A stretch of DNA of 24,533 nt from GCA-003244245 sp035997545 (GTDB lineage Bacteria > Actinomycetota > Actinomycetes > Mycobacteriales > Pseudonocardiaceae). Below, one piece after another: positions 1 to 6,537 of this stretch (the stretch's first letter is position 1; each line of letters starts with the position of its first letter). Position numbers and translations under genes: made by a program. The stretch covers positions 1-24,533 of the forward strand of contig DASYIL010000243.1 in assembly GCA_035997545.1 (NCBI GenBank). The letters run 5' to 3'. Below the pieces are notes generated by a model that worked only from the letters and a program-made list of their open reading frames with translations, was not told the DNA's origin and did not search any database.

Positions 1-1
1 A

Positions 2-778
2 GGTCTGGTGGTCGCCCTGATCGCTACCGTGCTGGCGCAGCGCCCGCCGAGCCACCACCGGACCTACGGGCTGGGTCGCGCGGAGGTTCTCGCCGCGGCG
101 CTCAACGCACTCGTGCTGCTTGTGGTGGCCGGGGTGGTCGCGATCGAGGCGGTGACCCGGCTGGCCGCTCCGCCGGCGGTCCCCGGGGTCCCGCTGCTGG
201 TGCTCGGGGCGCTCGGCCTGGTCGGTAACCTGGCGGCGCTGGCGGTGCTCACCCGCGGCGGCTCCGGCCAGAACGGATCTGGCGAGCACGGATCTGGCGA
301 GTGCAGTCTCAACCTGCGTGGCGCGATGCTCGAGGTCATGGGCGATACGCTGGGCTCAGTCGCGGTGCTCGGCGCTGCGGTGGTGATGCTGACCACCGGC
401 TGGCGTCAGGCCGACCCGGTAGCGTCCCTGGTGATCGCCGCACTGATCGTGCCTCGCGCGCTGGCCCTGCTCCGTGAGGCGGCGCACGTGCTGCTGGAGG
501 GCACTCCGCGTGGCGTGGACGCCGCCGAGGTGGATCAGGTGCTGCGGACCGTGCCGGGGGTGCGTGACGTGCACGACCTGCACTTGTGGACGATCACGTC
601 GGGCCGGCATGCGGTATCCGCGCACCTGGTAGTCGACGAGGTGGCCCGGTCGCTGCACTGCGGGGACGCCTCGGTGCTCGACGCCGCCGCGATCGAACTC
701 AGCAGGCATTTCGGGCTCACCCACAGCACCCTGCAGGTAGAACACCACGATCACGCCGACCACGAGCACATCTGCTAA
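2..778 (+). CDS. Cation diffusion facilitator (CDF) transporter, 5' end outside window
   Basis: The reading frame is open to the left edge, so this is the C-terminal part of a longer protein. CDF proteins export Zn2+, Co2+ or related divalent cations across the membrane in exchange for protons. Visible are the YGLGRAEVLAA motif that follows TM2, four further hydrophobic segments, a variable loop rich in Gly, His and Glu, the TM5 segment LEVMGDTLGS, and the cytoplasmic C-terminal domain (VPGVRDVHDLHLWTITSG) that forms the dimeric metal-sensing fold. The protein ends in a His-rich tail, HHDHADHEH. The TM5 metal-site position that is usually His (HxxxD) is Glu here (ExxxD), which may change metal preference. 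The family assignment is firm, but the substrate metal cannot be told. The gene converges with the minus-strand gene at 849-1577. Confidence 0.92.
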   Translation, partial: GLVVALIATVLAQRPPSHHRTYGLGRAEVLAAALNALVLLVVAGVVAIEAVTRLAAPPAVPGVPLLVLGALGLVGNLAALAVLTRGGSGQNGSGEHGSGECSLNLRGAMLEVMGDTLGSVAVLGAAVVMLTTGWRQADPVASLVIAALIVPRALALLREAAHVLLEGTPRGVDAAEVDQVLRTVPGVRDVHDLHLWTITSGRHAVSAHLVVDEVARSLHCGDASVLDAAAIELSRHFGLTHSTLQVEHHDHADHEHIC

Positions 779-848
779 CCCCGCGTGTCCGTCCCTCATG
801 CACGGTGTGTTGCCGGCTCGTGGTGTGTGTCGAGCGCGCATGCACGTT

Positions 849-1577
849 TCAACCCGCCCGGGTGGCATCCAGCAGGGCACTGTCGCCGCTGACCAGCGCA
901 CCGGACGGGCGGCCCCAGGCGGCGCGGTAGACGGCGTCGGCGAGCCCGATCACCGAGGCGTCCGGTTCGGTAACCGTCTCCGGTGCCGTCTGCGGGAGCT
1001 GGCCCGGCACGAGACGGACCGTCCAGGCCCGCCCAGCGTCGGCGGCGTGGTAGAGCACCGTGCCGGACAGTTCGGCGACAGCCCAGGCATCGGTGTGCCG
1101 CTGGATCAGCCGGGTCAGCACCTCGTCCACCCCATCGGCGGCGAAGTGAGGATCCACTCCCGAATCGGTACCTGCCGCGGCCTGCGCGTCGATCCGGTGC
1201 ACGGTGACCTCATGCGCCATCCGGCGCGACCAGAACCCAGCGGTCCTCGGCCCGATCGGCGTAAAGTGCCAGGCCGGGGTGGCGGGGTCGGTCGTCACGA
1301 ACACGTGGAGCAGGGTGGCTAGCCGGTCGTCAAAACGGGCGAGCAGCGCATCGAATTCTTCGTGCGGTGAGTCGACGCGAGTTGGGGGAGATTCTGGATC
1401 GGCCGCCCGCAACACTCTGATGGCCATGTCGAAAACTTGCCCAACGTGCAGGATCAGCCGGTGCACGGTCCAGTTCGGGCAGGTTGGGATGGGGGTGTCC
1501 GCACCGGCGGACACTGCGGCGATGCGCAGCGCGCCGGCCTCGGTTGCGATCCGTGACTGGTAATCCGCTGCCTCCAT
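849..1577 (-). CDS. Maleylpyruvate isomerase family mycothiol-dependent enzyme
   Basis: This 242-residue protein has the DinB/MDMPI fold: an N-terminal four-helix metal-binding domain and a smaller C-terminal domain. Three candidate metal ligands are visible: His44 in LILHVG, and Glu123 and His127 in AHEVTVHRID. Their spacing matches the His-Glu-His triad of mycothiol-dependent maleylpyruvate isomerase. The WTV motif just before the first His is also typical. Family members use mycothiol as cofactor for isomerisation or thiol-transfer reactions, but most paralogues in actinomycetes have no known substrate. No aromatic-degradation genes lie nearby, so true maleylpyruvate isomerase activity is not supported by context. 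mshA, the first gene of mycothiol synthesis, is in the same window but not adjacent. The start is the ATG at 1577, and the length is normal for the family. Confidence 0.85.
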   Translation of the reverse strand: MEAADYQSRIATEAGALRIAAVSAGADTPIPTCPNWTVHRLILHVGQVFDMAIRVLRAADPESPPTRVDSPHEEFDALLARFDDRLATLLHVFVTTDPATPAWHFTPIGPRTAGFWSRRMAHEVTVHRIDAQAAAGTDSGVDPHFAADGVDEVLTRLIQRHTDAWAVAELSGTVLYHAADAGRAWTVRLVPGQLPQTAPETVTEPDASVIGLADAVYRAAWGRPSGALVSGDSALLDATRAG

Positions 1578-1636
1578 GGTGACTCAGCCTAGGCCGGTGC
1601 GGCGTGCCGGATGAAGGGTGTGGCGGGGATCGGGGG

Positions 1637-1805
1637 CTAGGCCGGTTTTCGGGCTGCGATATCGATCCGGACCGAGTCGTCGTCTCGGACGAGAAAGCCC
1701 CTGTTGCCAGTACACCGGCACCAGCAGGTACTTGTCCGCGGACCGAGCCAGCAACCGGATCCCGCTGGACTGGTAGTGGTACTTCGGCTGCCCGGCACTG
1801 CACCT
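1637..1805 (-). pseudogene. Frameshifted C-terminal remnant of an uncharacterised actinobacterial protein
   Basis: On the minus strand, one frame from about 1799 to 1700 reads PKYHYQSSGIRLLARSADKY followed by LLVPVYWQQ. A different frame from about 1707 to 1637 reads RGFLVRDDDSVRIDIAARKP and then a stop (TAG, 1637-1639). Joined across a frameshift near 1700-1710, they form a continuous protein-like tail of the kind 'LLARS.DKYLLVP..W....FLVRDDDSVRID' that I associate with the end of a family of uncharacterised actinobacterial membrane proteins. No start codon or N-terminal part is visible upstream, so this is most likely a decayed 3' fragment. A sequencing error could explain the frameshift but not the missing N-terminus. 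The family recognition is from memory and tentative. Confidence 0.45.
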
Positions 1806-1890
1806 GCATGATCGGTGCTCGGCGGTCGCCGGAGGGGTCACGGTCAGCTGGTGCCGCCGGCGCCGACAAGATCACTCGTCATCCCTTGCG

Positions 1891-2160
1891 GTGGTGAGTT
1901 CTGTGGCGGAGCAGGGGAGGCCAACTCCGAGGTCGAAGTACGAGAAAGCCGCGAAGGAGCTGGACAGGTCTTTTGTAGGCACGCATCCGACCGAGAAGGC
2001 GTTTCAGCGCGTCGTGATCGCTTGGCGTGAGCCGAGTCTTTTCATGGCGGATTGCCAAGGCTATGAGATTCTCAGGAACGCGGGCGTAGAAGTCGTCGAG
2101 CTGGCTGACTTGGCTGACGATGCGAAAGCGGCAAACGCGCATTTGCCTCTTGGTCCGTGA
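1891..2160 (+). CDS. Short deaminase-tail-like protein, probably a fragment
   Basis: An 89-residue ORF with GTG starts at 1891, 1894 and 1903 and no clear ribosome-binding site. The C-terminal half (MADCQGYEILRNAGVEVVEL, then LADDAKAANAHL) resembles the last part of nucleoside/dCMP deaminase-like proteins, where a GxEILxxAGVEVV strand-helix and an N-x-HL helix follow the zinc site. The zinc-binding HxE and PCxxC motifs are absent, so no deaminase activity is expected from this ORF. Base composition is less GC-rich than in the neighbours. It lies beside the frameshifted remnant at 1637-1805, so the stretch 1.6-2.2 kb looks like decayed accessory DNA. It could also be a genuine small protein of unknown role. 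Confidence 0.4.
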   Translation: MVSSVAEQGRPTPRSKYEKAAKELDRSFVGTHPTEKAFQRVVIAWREPSLFMADCQGYEILRNAGVEVVELADLADDAKAANAHLPLGP

Positions 2161-2182
2161 TCCATGACAGCAGCGGCGTAGG

Positions 2183-2677
2183 TCAGGGGTTCGCTGAGTT
2201 GCGTAGCCAATCCAGGGTGAACTGGTGCTCGACCGCCATCAGCTTGGCGACGTTGTCGGTGATCATCTTCTCCACCTTGCCGCCGAATAGCGACAGTGGG
2301 ACCTCAGCGATGAGCTGGGCGCCGAGCACGCATCCGTTGGGGTCCGGTTTCAGGTGCATCTCACCGGTGATCGTTCCCGGCATCCCGTCCACCACCGCGT
2401 GCACTCTGGCGCCGGAGCTGGTCCAGGTTTCGGTACGGCGGATCGTCCGGTCCCCGGTGAGCATCGAGCGGAGGAAGGGTGGCAGCGCGTCGCCGGGAAC
2501 AGCTTGTTGCAACACGATGGTGACGCCACGCTCGTCATCCTGGCGCGACACCAGCTCGGCTCCAGGCCCACCGACCGCGCGTAGCTTGTCGCGCAGGTAG
2601 CCCGGGTCGGTGAGTACCTCTCGGATCCGCTCTGGCGGCTCGGGGTATCGGTGCCGCAACTCCACTCGGCTGGCCAT
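2183..2677 (-). CDS. DUF2505 domain-containing protein
   Basis: A 164-residue protein that begins MASRVELRHRYPEPPERIRE and matches the DUF2505 family, a START/SRPBCC-like helix-grip fold common in actinobacteria. Visible features are the N-terminal beta-strand plus the helix that sets up the first domain turn (EVLTDPGYLRDKL), the alternating strands in the middle (GVTIVLQQAVPG, RTIRRTETW, GTITGEMHL), and the long C-terminal amphipathic helix (GGKVEKMITDNVAKLMAVEH). Such folds bind hydrophobic ligands, but no ligand is known for this family. The gene is divergent from the MBL/Rieske gene, with 86 bases between the start codons. In M. tuberculosis a DUF2505 gene (Rv0481c, from memory) sits directly before murB, so this is probably the syntenic orthologue. 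Confidence 0.88.
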   Translation of the reverse strand: MASRVELRHRYPEPPERIREVLTDPGYLRDKLRAVGGPGAELVSRQDDERGVTIVLQQAVPGDALPPFLRSMLTGDRTIRRTETWTSSGARVHAVVDGMPGTITGEMHLKPDPNGCVLGAQLIAEVPLSLFGGKVEKMITDNVAKLMAVEHQFTLDWLRNSANP

Positions 2678-2763
2678 GGCGGGAGGTTACCGTGGGCGCC
2701 TGTGACGACCGACCTCGCGACGTTCACCACTGGTGGTCAGCCGCGACACATGGAGGAGATGGG

Positions 2764-4299
2764 ATGCGCGCTATCGGGCTCGGACACGCTGGGCTGTTCA
2801 TCGAGACGCACGCGGGCAGCGTGCTGTGCGACCCGTGGGTCAACCCGGCGTTCTTCGGGTCGTGGTTCCCGTTCCCGGACAACAGCGAGCTCGACTGGGA
2901 CAACCTCGGGCAGGCCGACTACCTCTACGTCTCGCACCTGCATCGCGACCACTTCGACGCCGAGCTGCTGCGTCACCACGTCCGCAAGGACACCACGGTG
3001 CTGCTCCCGGAGTACCCGACCGACGAGCTGGAGCGCGAGCTGGCGGCGCTGGGATTTACGGAGTTCCTGCGCACCGAGAGCGGAGTCCCCGTCGAACGGG
3101 ACGGGCTGCGCATCATGATCACGTCGTTGACCGGGCCGAGTGACGGCCCGATCGGGGACTCAGCGCTGTCGCTGGACGATGGGCGCACCGTGTTGCTGAA
3201 CCAGAACGACGCGCACCCGCTCGACATCGAGGCGTTGCGCGAGTTCGGGGACGTGGACGCCTACTTCACGCAGTTCTCCGGCGCGATCTGGTGGCCGATG
3301 GTCTATGACCTGCCCGAGGGTGCGAAGCGGGAGTTCGCGCGACGCAAGCGTGCCGGGCAGTCCGACCGGGCGCTGCGCTACATCGACGCCGTCGGCGCTG
3401 TGCACGTGTTTCCCAACGCCGGGCCGCCGTGTTTCCTGGACGAGGAGCTGTTCGACCTCAACGGGCACGGTGTCGGCGGGGAGAGCATTTTCACCGACCA
3501 GGTCGAGTTCCTCGCCGAGCTGCGCGCCGCGCGGCCCGCGGTGTCGGCGCACCTGCTGCTGCCGGGCACCGTCGCGGAGCTGGACGGCTCCCACTGCACG
3601 CTGACCCACCAGCGGCTCACCGACAGTGAAATCCGGCACATCTTCGAGGAGAAGACCGCGTACCTGCAGGAGCTGCAGGCGCGTAAGCAGCCTGCGCTGG
3701 CCCGGGAGCGGGAGAGCCGCGCCCCGGTGCCCGCTGACCTCCTCGACCAGCTCAAGGCATGGTGGGAGCCGCTGCTCAAGCGCGCCGGCAACATCTGCGA
3801 GGGAGTGGGCGGCCCGGTGCGCATCGACGCTGGCGAGTTGTCGGTCGTCGTCGACTTCCCCGCCTGCGAGGTCCGCGGCTACACCGGGGAGAGCTGCCGT
3901 TACTGCTTGTCCACCACCGCTGACCTCATCGCGACGAACGTCGCGCGCCGCGAGGTCGACTGGTCCAACAGTCTTTTCCTCTCGTGCCGGTTCACCGCCA
4001 GCCGCGTCGGGCAGTACAACGAGTACGTCTACATTTTCTTCAAGTGCCTGTCCGAGGAGCGCATCGACTATGTCGAGAACTGGTACGACGAGCAGAATGA
4101 CGACGGCCAGGACATCGAGCTCGATGGCTGGTGCGTGCAGCGGCGCTGCCCGCACCTGCGCGCCGACCTCACCAAGTTCGGCAGCGTCGAGGACGGCGTG
4201 CTGACCTGCGCGCTGCACGGCTGGCGCTTCGACCTCGCCACCGGGCGCTGCCTCACCTCCGCGGGTCACGAAATACGGGCCACACCCAGGGAGGCCTGA
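2764..4299 (+). CDS. MBL-fold/Rieske [2Fe-2S] two-domain protein
   Basis: A 511-residue protein with two metal domains. The N-terminal metallo-beta-lactamase domain starts at MRAIGLGHAGLFIET and carries an HxHxDH motif (His58, His60, Asp62, His63) plus later acidic and His positions (NQNDAH). The C-terminal Rieske domain has Cys462-x-His464 and Cys482-x2-His485, a complete ligand set for a [2Fe-2S] cluster. The start at 2764 is chosen because a GGAGGA Shine-Dalgarno lies at 2752-2757, and the first codons encode the expected first strand of the MBL fold; an upstream in-frame start at 2692 has no such support. The architecture recalls CMP-N-acetylneuraminate hydroxylase but with the Rieske domain at the opposite end, and resembles Rv3818 of M. 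tuberculosis in size and domains (from memory). Substrate is unknown; oxygenase or hydrolase activity is an inference. It interrupts the DUF2505-murB synteny. Confidence 0.87.
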   Translation: MRAIGLGHAGLFIETHAGSVLCDPWVNPAFFGSWFPFPDNSELDWDNLGQADYLYVSHLHRDHFDAELLRHHVRKDTTVLLPEYPTDELERELAALGFTEFLRTESGVPVERDGLRIMITSLTGPSDGPIGDSALSLDDGRTVLLNQNDAHPLDIEALREFGDVDAYFTQFSGAIWWPMVYDLPEGAKREFARRKRAGQSDRALRYIDAVGAVHVFPNAGPPCFLDEELFDLNGHGVGGESIFTDQVEFLAELRAARPAVSAHLLLPGTVAELDGSHCTLTHQRLTDSEIRHIFEEKTAYLQELQARKQPALARERESRAPVPADLLDQLKAWWEPLLKRAGNICEGVGGPVRIDAGELSVVVDFPACEVRGYTGESCRYCLSTTADLIATNVARREVDWSNSLFLSCRFTASRVGQYNEYVYIFFKCLSEERIDYVENWYDEQNDDGQDIELDGWCVQRRCPHLRADLTKFGSVEDGVLTCALHGWRFDLATGRCLTSAGHEIRATPREA

Positions 4300-4710
4300 T
4301 GCATGCCGGCGTAGTCCCGGCGAGCGACTCCCCTTTGTAACGTGTAACACGCACCGTGGCGAAAACGAAGTAATGGTACAAGAGGCGCCGCGACCGAACT
4401 GCGCCGGCGCGAACGGAGCGCTGGTGACCTGACCACCACTACCTCGGCGCTTACCAAGGACGATTGCCGGCCACTCGCCCTTCGATCCGATTCGGTTGTT
4501 TGTGCAAGCCCGTGTCAACCCAATCGAGTCCGGCCGTTGTGACAGCGAGCTTAGCGACCAGCGCCGGACGTGCCCGTCATGTCCGCGAAAGAATGCTTGG
4601 AACGCCGACCCTGGTCGTAAACGGTCGAATCAATAGAGTCATCTGGCTGGATCAGTGCGCGAACCCGACCGCGTCCTCTGCGTCGTAGGCGACTTGGAGG
4701 AGGTCGTCGC
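4300..4710. other. Intergenic region with no supported gene
   Basis: About 410 bases after the MBL/Rieske gene. Open frames here are short and lack protein-like composition and ribosome-binding sites. A small inverted repeat, CGTGT-A-ACACG, lies near 4343-4353, followed by an A-rich patch (about 4360-4380) that could contain a promoter, but neither is strong evidence. Base composition is visibly more mixed than in the flanking core genes. Confidence 0.5.
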
Positions 4711-5025
4711 GTGCGAGCACTCGCCCCGCCCCTGCCTGAGGAACATCCGATTGGGACGTCACGAAGTGCTCCGCTCCGCCACGGGTGGCTCTCTGCACAA
4801 GCTAGTAAGTATGCGATCGCAATCCTGTCCTTCGCCGGTCAGGACGTGGTCAGGACGAGCCTTGACGTGCCAGCCGTGATTGATGGTGGAACGGTACTCG
4901 ACGACGGCCCGGTCTGCGAGGCTTACGAGAGAGCGCTCCACGCGGTACTCGGCTACATGTCCCACATGGGTCGCGCGCACTCGTCGCTACGCCGTACGGG
5001 CTCGGGCGCAGGTAGGCGGCAGTAG
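4711..5025 (+). CDS. Hypothetical protein upstream of murB
   Basis: A 104-codon ORF starting at GTG 4711, preceded by a strong Shine-Dalgarno GGAGGAGG (4696-4703, 7-base spacing) and ending 23 bases before the murB start. That arrangement is the main support. The middle portion (SKYAIAILSFAGQDVVRTSL, then DVPAVIDGGTVLDDGPVCEA) looks protein-like, while both ends are Arg/Pro/Ser-rich as in non-coding frames. I recognise no family and see no signal peptide or membrane segment. It contains the tandem 11-base repeat at 4838-4857. It may be a real small gene co-transcribed with murB, a rearranged gene fragment, or a chance ORF. Confidence 0.35.
   Translation: MRALAPPLPEEHPIGTSRSAPLRHGWLSAQASKYAIAILSFAGQDVVRTSLDVPAVIDGGTVLDDGPVCEAYERALHAVLGYMSHMGRAHSSLRRTGSGAGRRQ
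4838..4857 (+). promoter_or_regulatory. Tandem direct repeat with 11-base period
   Basis: GTCAGGACG occurs at 4838-4846 and again at 4849-4857, so GGTCAGG heptamers are spaced with an 11-base period. OmpR/SARP-type winged-helix regulators typically bind direct heptamers with this period. It lies about 190 bases upstream of murB. Chance is possible, and no matching -10 box at the expected distance was seen. Confidence 0.25.
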
Positions 5026-5048
5026 GTGCAGCGGTAGCGTGGGCCGCC

Positions 5049-6065
5049 GTGCACACGATGCTCGCTGAGCTCACGACGATGCGCCTAGGCGGCCCTGCCC
5101 GCGAGTACCAGCTCGTGCGCACGTCCGAGCACTTTGTTGCGCTGATTCGGGAAGCCGACGCCGCAGGCAAGCCGGTTCTCGTAATGGGGGGCGGCTCCAA
5201 CCTCGTCGTCGGCGATCAAGGCTTCGAGGGTCTGGTCGTGCAGGCCGCTACGTCCGGGCTGAAGGTCCATGGCAAGAATGTCACCGTCGACGCCGGCGTC
5301 GAGTGGGACACCGTCGTCGAGACCTCCCTCGACGCGGGACTCGCGGGACTGGAGCCATTGTCGGGCATCCCCGGCTCGACCGGAGGAACCCCAGTGCAGA
5401 ACGTGGGTGCGTACGGCGCCCTCACATCAGACCTGCTCCGCCGGTTGACCGTGTACGACCGCGCCACCGGCACGGTCGACCAGTGGACCCCGGACCGGTG
5501 CGGCTTTGGTAGTCACCGACAGTCGGTCTTCAAACACACCGACCGCTACGTGGTGCTCGACGTGACCTTTCAGCTGACTCATTCCACCCGATCATGCCCC
5601 ATCCACTACGCGGGTCTCGCCGGACGGCTCGGCATCGCGCCCGGCGCCACGGCACCGACCAGAGAGGTACGAGACGCTGTCCTCGCGCTCCGGCGTGAGA
5701 GTGGCATGATTCTTGATGCTCAGGATCACGACACCTGGAGCGTCGGGTCCTTCTTCATCAATCCCGTGCTCACCTCGGTGCCGGACAAGGCGCGAGACTG
5801 TCCTCGATATCCCGATCCAGCGGGGATCAAGCTGTCAGCGGCGTGGCTTATCGATCATGCGGGATTTCCCCGTGGGTACGGCTGCGACTGGGGTCGCGGC
5901 ACAGTCGCGCTGTCTTCGAAGCACGCCCTGGCCGTGACTAACCGCGGTACCGCCACGACCGCCGAGGTCATGAAATTCGCCGACCATATCCGGGAAGGAG
6001 TTGAACAGCGGTTCGACATCCGCCTCGGACCGGAATGCGACCTCGTGAACTGCAAGTTCGGTTAG
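5049..6065 (+). CDS. murB: UDP-N-acetylenolpyruvoylglucosamine reductase (MurB), divergent copy
   Basis: A 338-residue FAD enzyme that reduces UDP-GlcNAc-enolpyruvate to UDP-MurNAc with NADPH in cytoplasmic peptidoglycan precursor synthesis. Family signatures in order are TTMRLGGPA, the FAD-binding MGGGSNLVV, LEPLSGIPGSTGGTPVQNVG, the active-site region FGSHRQSVFK, DHDTWSVGSFFINP with the proton-donor Ser, KLSAAWLIDHAGF, and the C-terminal Glu in LGPECDLV. The usual FGYRxSxFK appears as FGSHRQSVFK: the Arg and Ser are kept, the preceding Tyr is replaced by His, and the stretch is altered. Other core positions (KGMVLD to ESGMILD, GATPIQNV to GGTPVQNV) also differ. GTG 5049 is the called start; ATG 5058 is an alternative. 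The position between DUF2505 and the SDR-mshA pair matches chromosomal murB in related genomes, so it may be the essential copy, diverged or replaced by transfer. Confidence 0.9.
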   Translation: MHTMLAELTTMRLGGPAREYQLVRTSEHFVALIREADAAGKPVLVMGGGSNLVVGDQGFEGLVVQAATSGLKVHGKNVTVDAGVEWDTVVETSLDAGLAGLEPLSGIPGSTGGTPVQNVGAYGALTSDLLRRLTVYDRATGTVDQWTPDRCGFGSHRQSVFKHTDRYVVLDVTFQLTHSTRSCPIHYAGLAGRLGIAPGATAPTREVRDAVLALRRESGMILDAQDHDTWSVGSFFINPVLTSVPDKARDCPRYPDPAGIKLSAAWLIDHAGFPRGYGCDWGRGTVALSSKHALAVTNRGTATTAEVMKFADHIREGVEQRFDIRLGPECDLVNCKFG

Positions 6066-6473
6066 AAGCTCTCAGGTCTCTCGGGGTCGGGATAGGCAGT
6101 CAACACGCGCGCCTCGCTGGGAGGCCGTCGGGATTCCTCGGCACCGTTCGGCAGGGTAAGGGCGTAGCTGAGCGCAGGCCTTGCGCGAGAAGATCGGCGA
6201 GCAACTCGGCGCGCAGCAGGCAGTTGTTGATATGCCCCCCGGGCACCAGTCCATGGGTAGGCTTGCCGAGTTCGGTTGCGGGGAAGTCCTGTGGATCCCG
6301 GTAGATGCGGGCGATAAGGGCATCAACCGCCTCTGCCATCCGCGGTGAGAACTCACGATGATCGAATAGTCAACGCCAGGGAGGCGGTCGTGACTGGAGC
6401 GGCTCAGTATAGTCACACGGCCATCCTCTCCTGTAGACCGATGTACGTTGTTGCGCCTGTCCGCTACGATAGC
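6066..6473. other. Intergenic region between convergent murB and SDR
   Basis: About 400 bases with mixed base composition. The only candidate gene is the weak minus-strand ORF at 6100-6339. The L,D-transpeptidase gene that follows murB in M. tuberculosis is absent. The right end runs into the hairpin element at 6474-6537. Confidence 0.5.
6100..6339 (-). CDS. Hypothetical small protein
   Basis: A 79-codon ORF from ATG 6339 to TGA 6100. The first 60 residues have protein-like composition, with two amphipathic helices (AEAVDALIARIYRD and LLRAELLADLLAQGL) around a GHINN turn, while the C-terminal 15 residues are Arg/Pro-rich. There is no good Shine-Dalgarno sequence and I recognise no family. 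It lies downstream of the SDR gene on the same strand. It could be a fragment of a larger lost gene. Confidence 0.3.
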   Translation of the reverse strand: MAEAVDALIARIYRDPQDFPATELGKPTHGLVPGGHINNCLLRAELLADLLAQGLRSATPLPCRTVPRNPDGLPARRAC

Positions 6474-6537
6474 CGCGTTCCGGGGACAGGCTGCATTAAT
6501 TGGGCCCTGGATTACTGCAGTCTGGCTCCAGACTGCG
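6474..6537. repeat. Hairpin element, copy B (23-18-23 geometry)
   Basis: Arms at 6474-6496 and 6515-6537 flank an 18-base loop. Both arms match those of the element at 20841-20904 at about 18 of 23 positions, with identical arm and loop lengths. The loops differ. This copy is a less perfect palindrome than the 20841 copy. It contains the last 13 codons and the stop (TAA, 6496-6498) of the minus-strand SDR gene and could act as its terminator. Confidence 0.6.

Noticed and set aside
798..846. Direct repeat CATGCACG (798-805 and 839-846) between convergent genes
   Set aside because: Only eight bases, no further symmetry; a 5-bp stem GCTCG/CGAGC between them is too weak to call a terminator.
3160..4518. 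Long minus-strand open frame (452 codons) antisense to the MBL/Rieske gene
   Set aside because: It mirrors the GC-rich third positions of the real gene, has no recognisable domain and its composition is Val/Arg/Gly-rich as in shadow frames.
4464..4688. 74-codon open frame containing a thioredoxin-like phrase (GTPTLVVNGR)
   Set aside because: Too short, no CxxC, no ribosome-binding site, and the rest is not protein-like.
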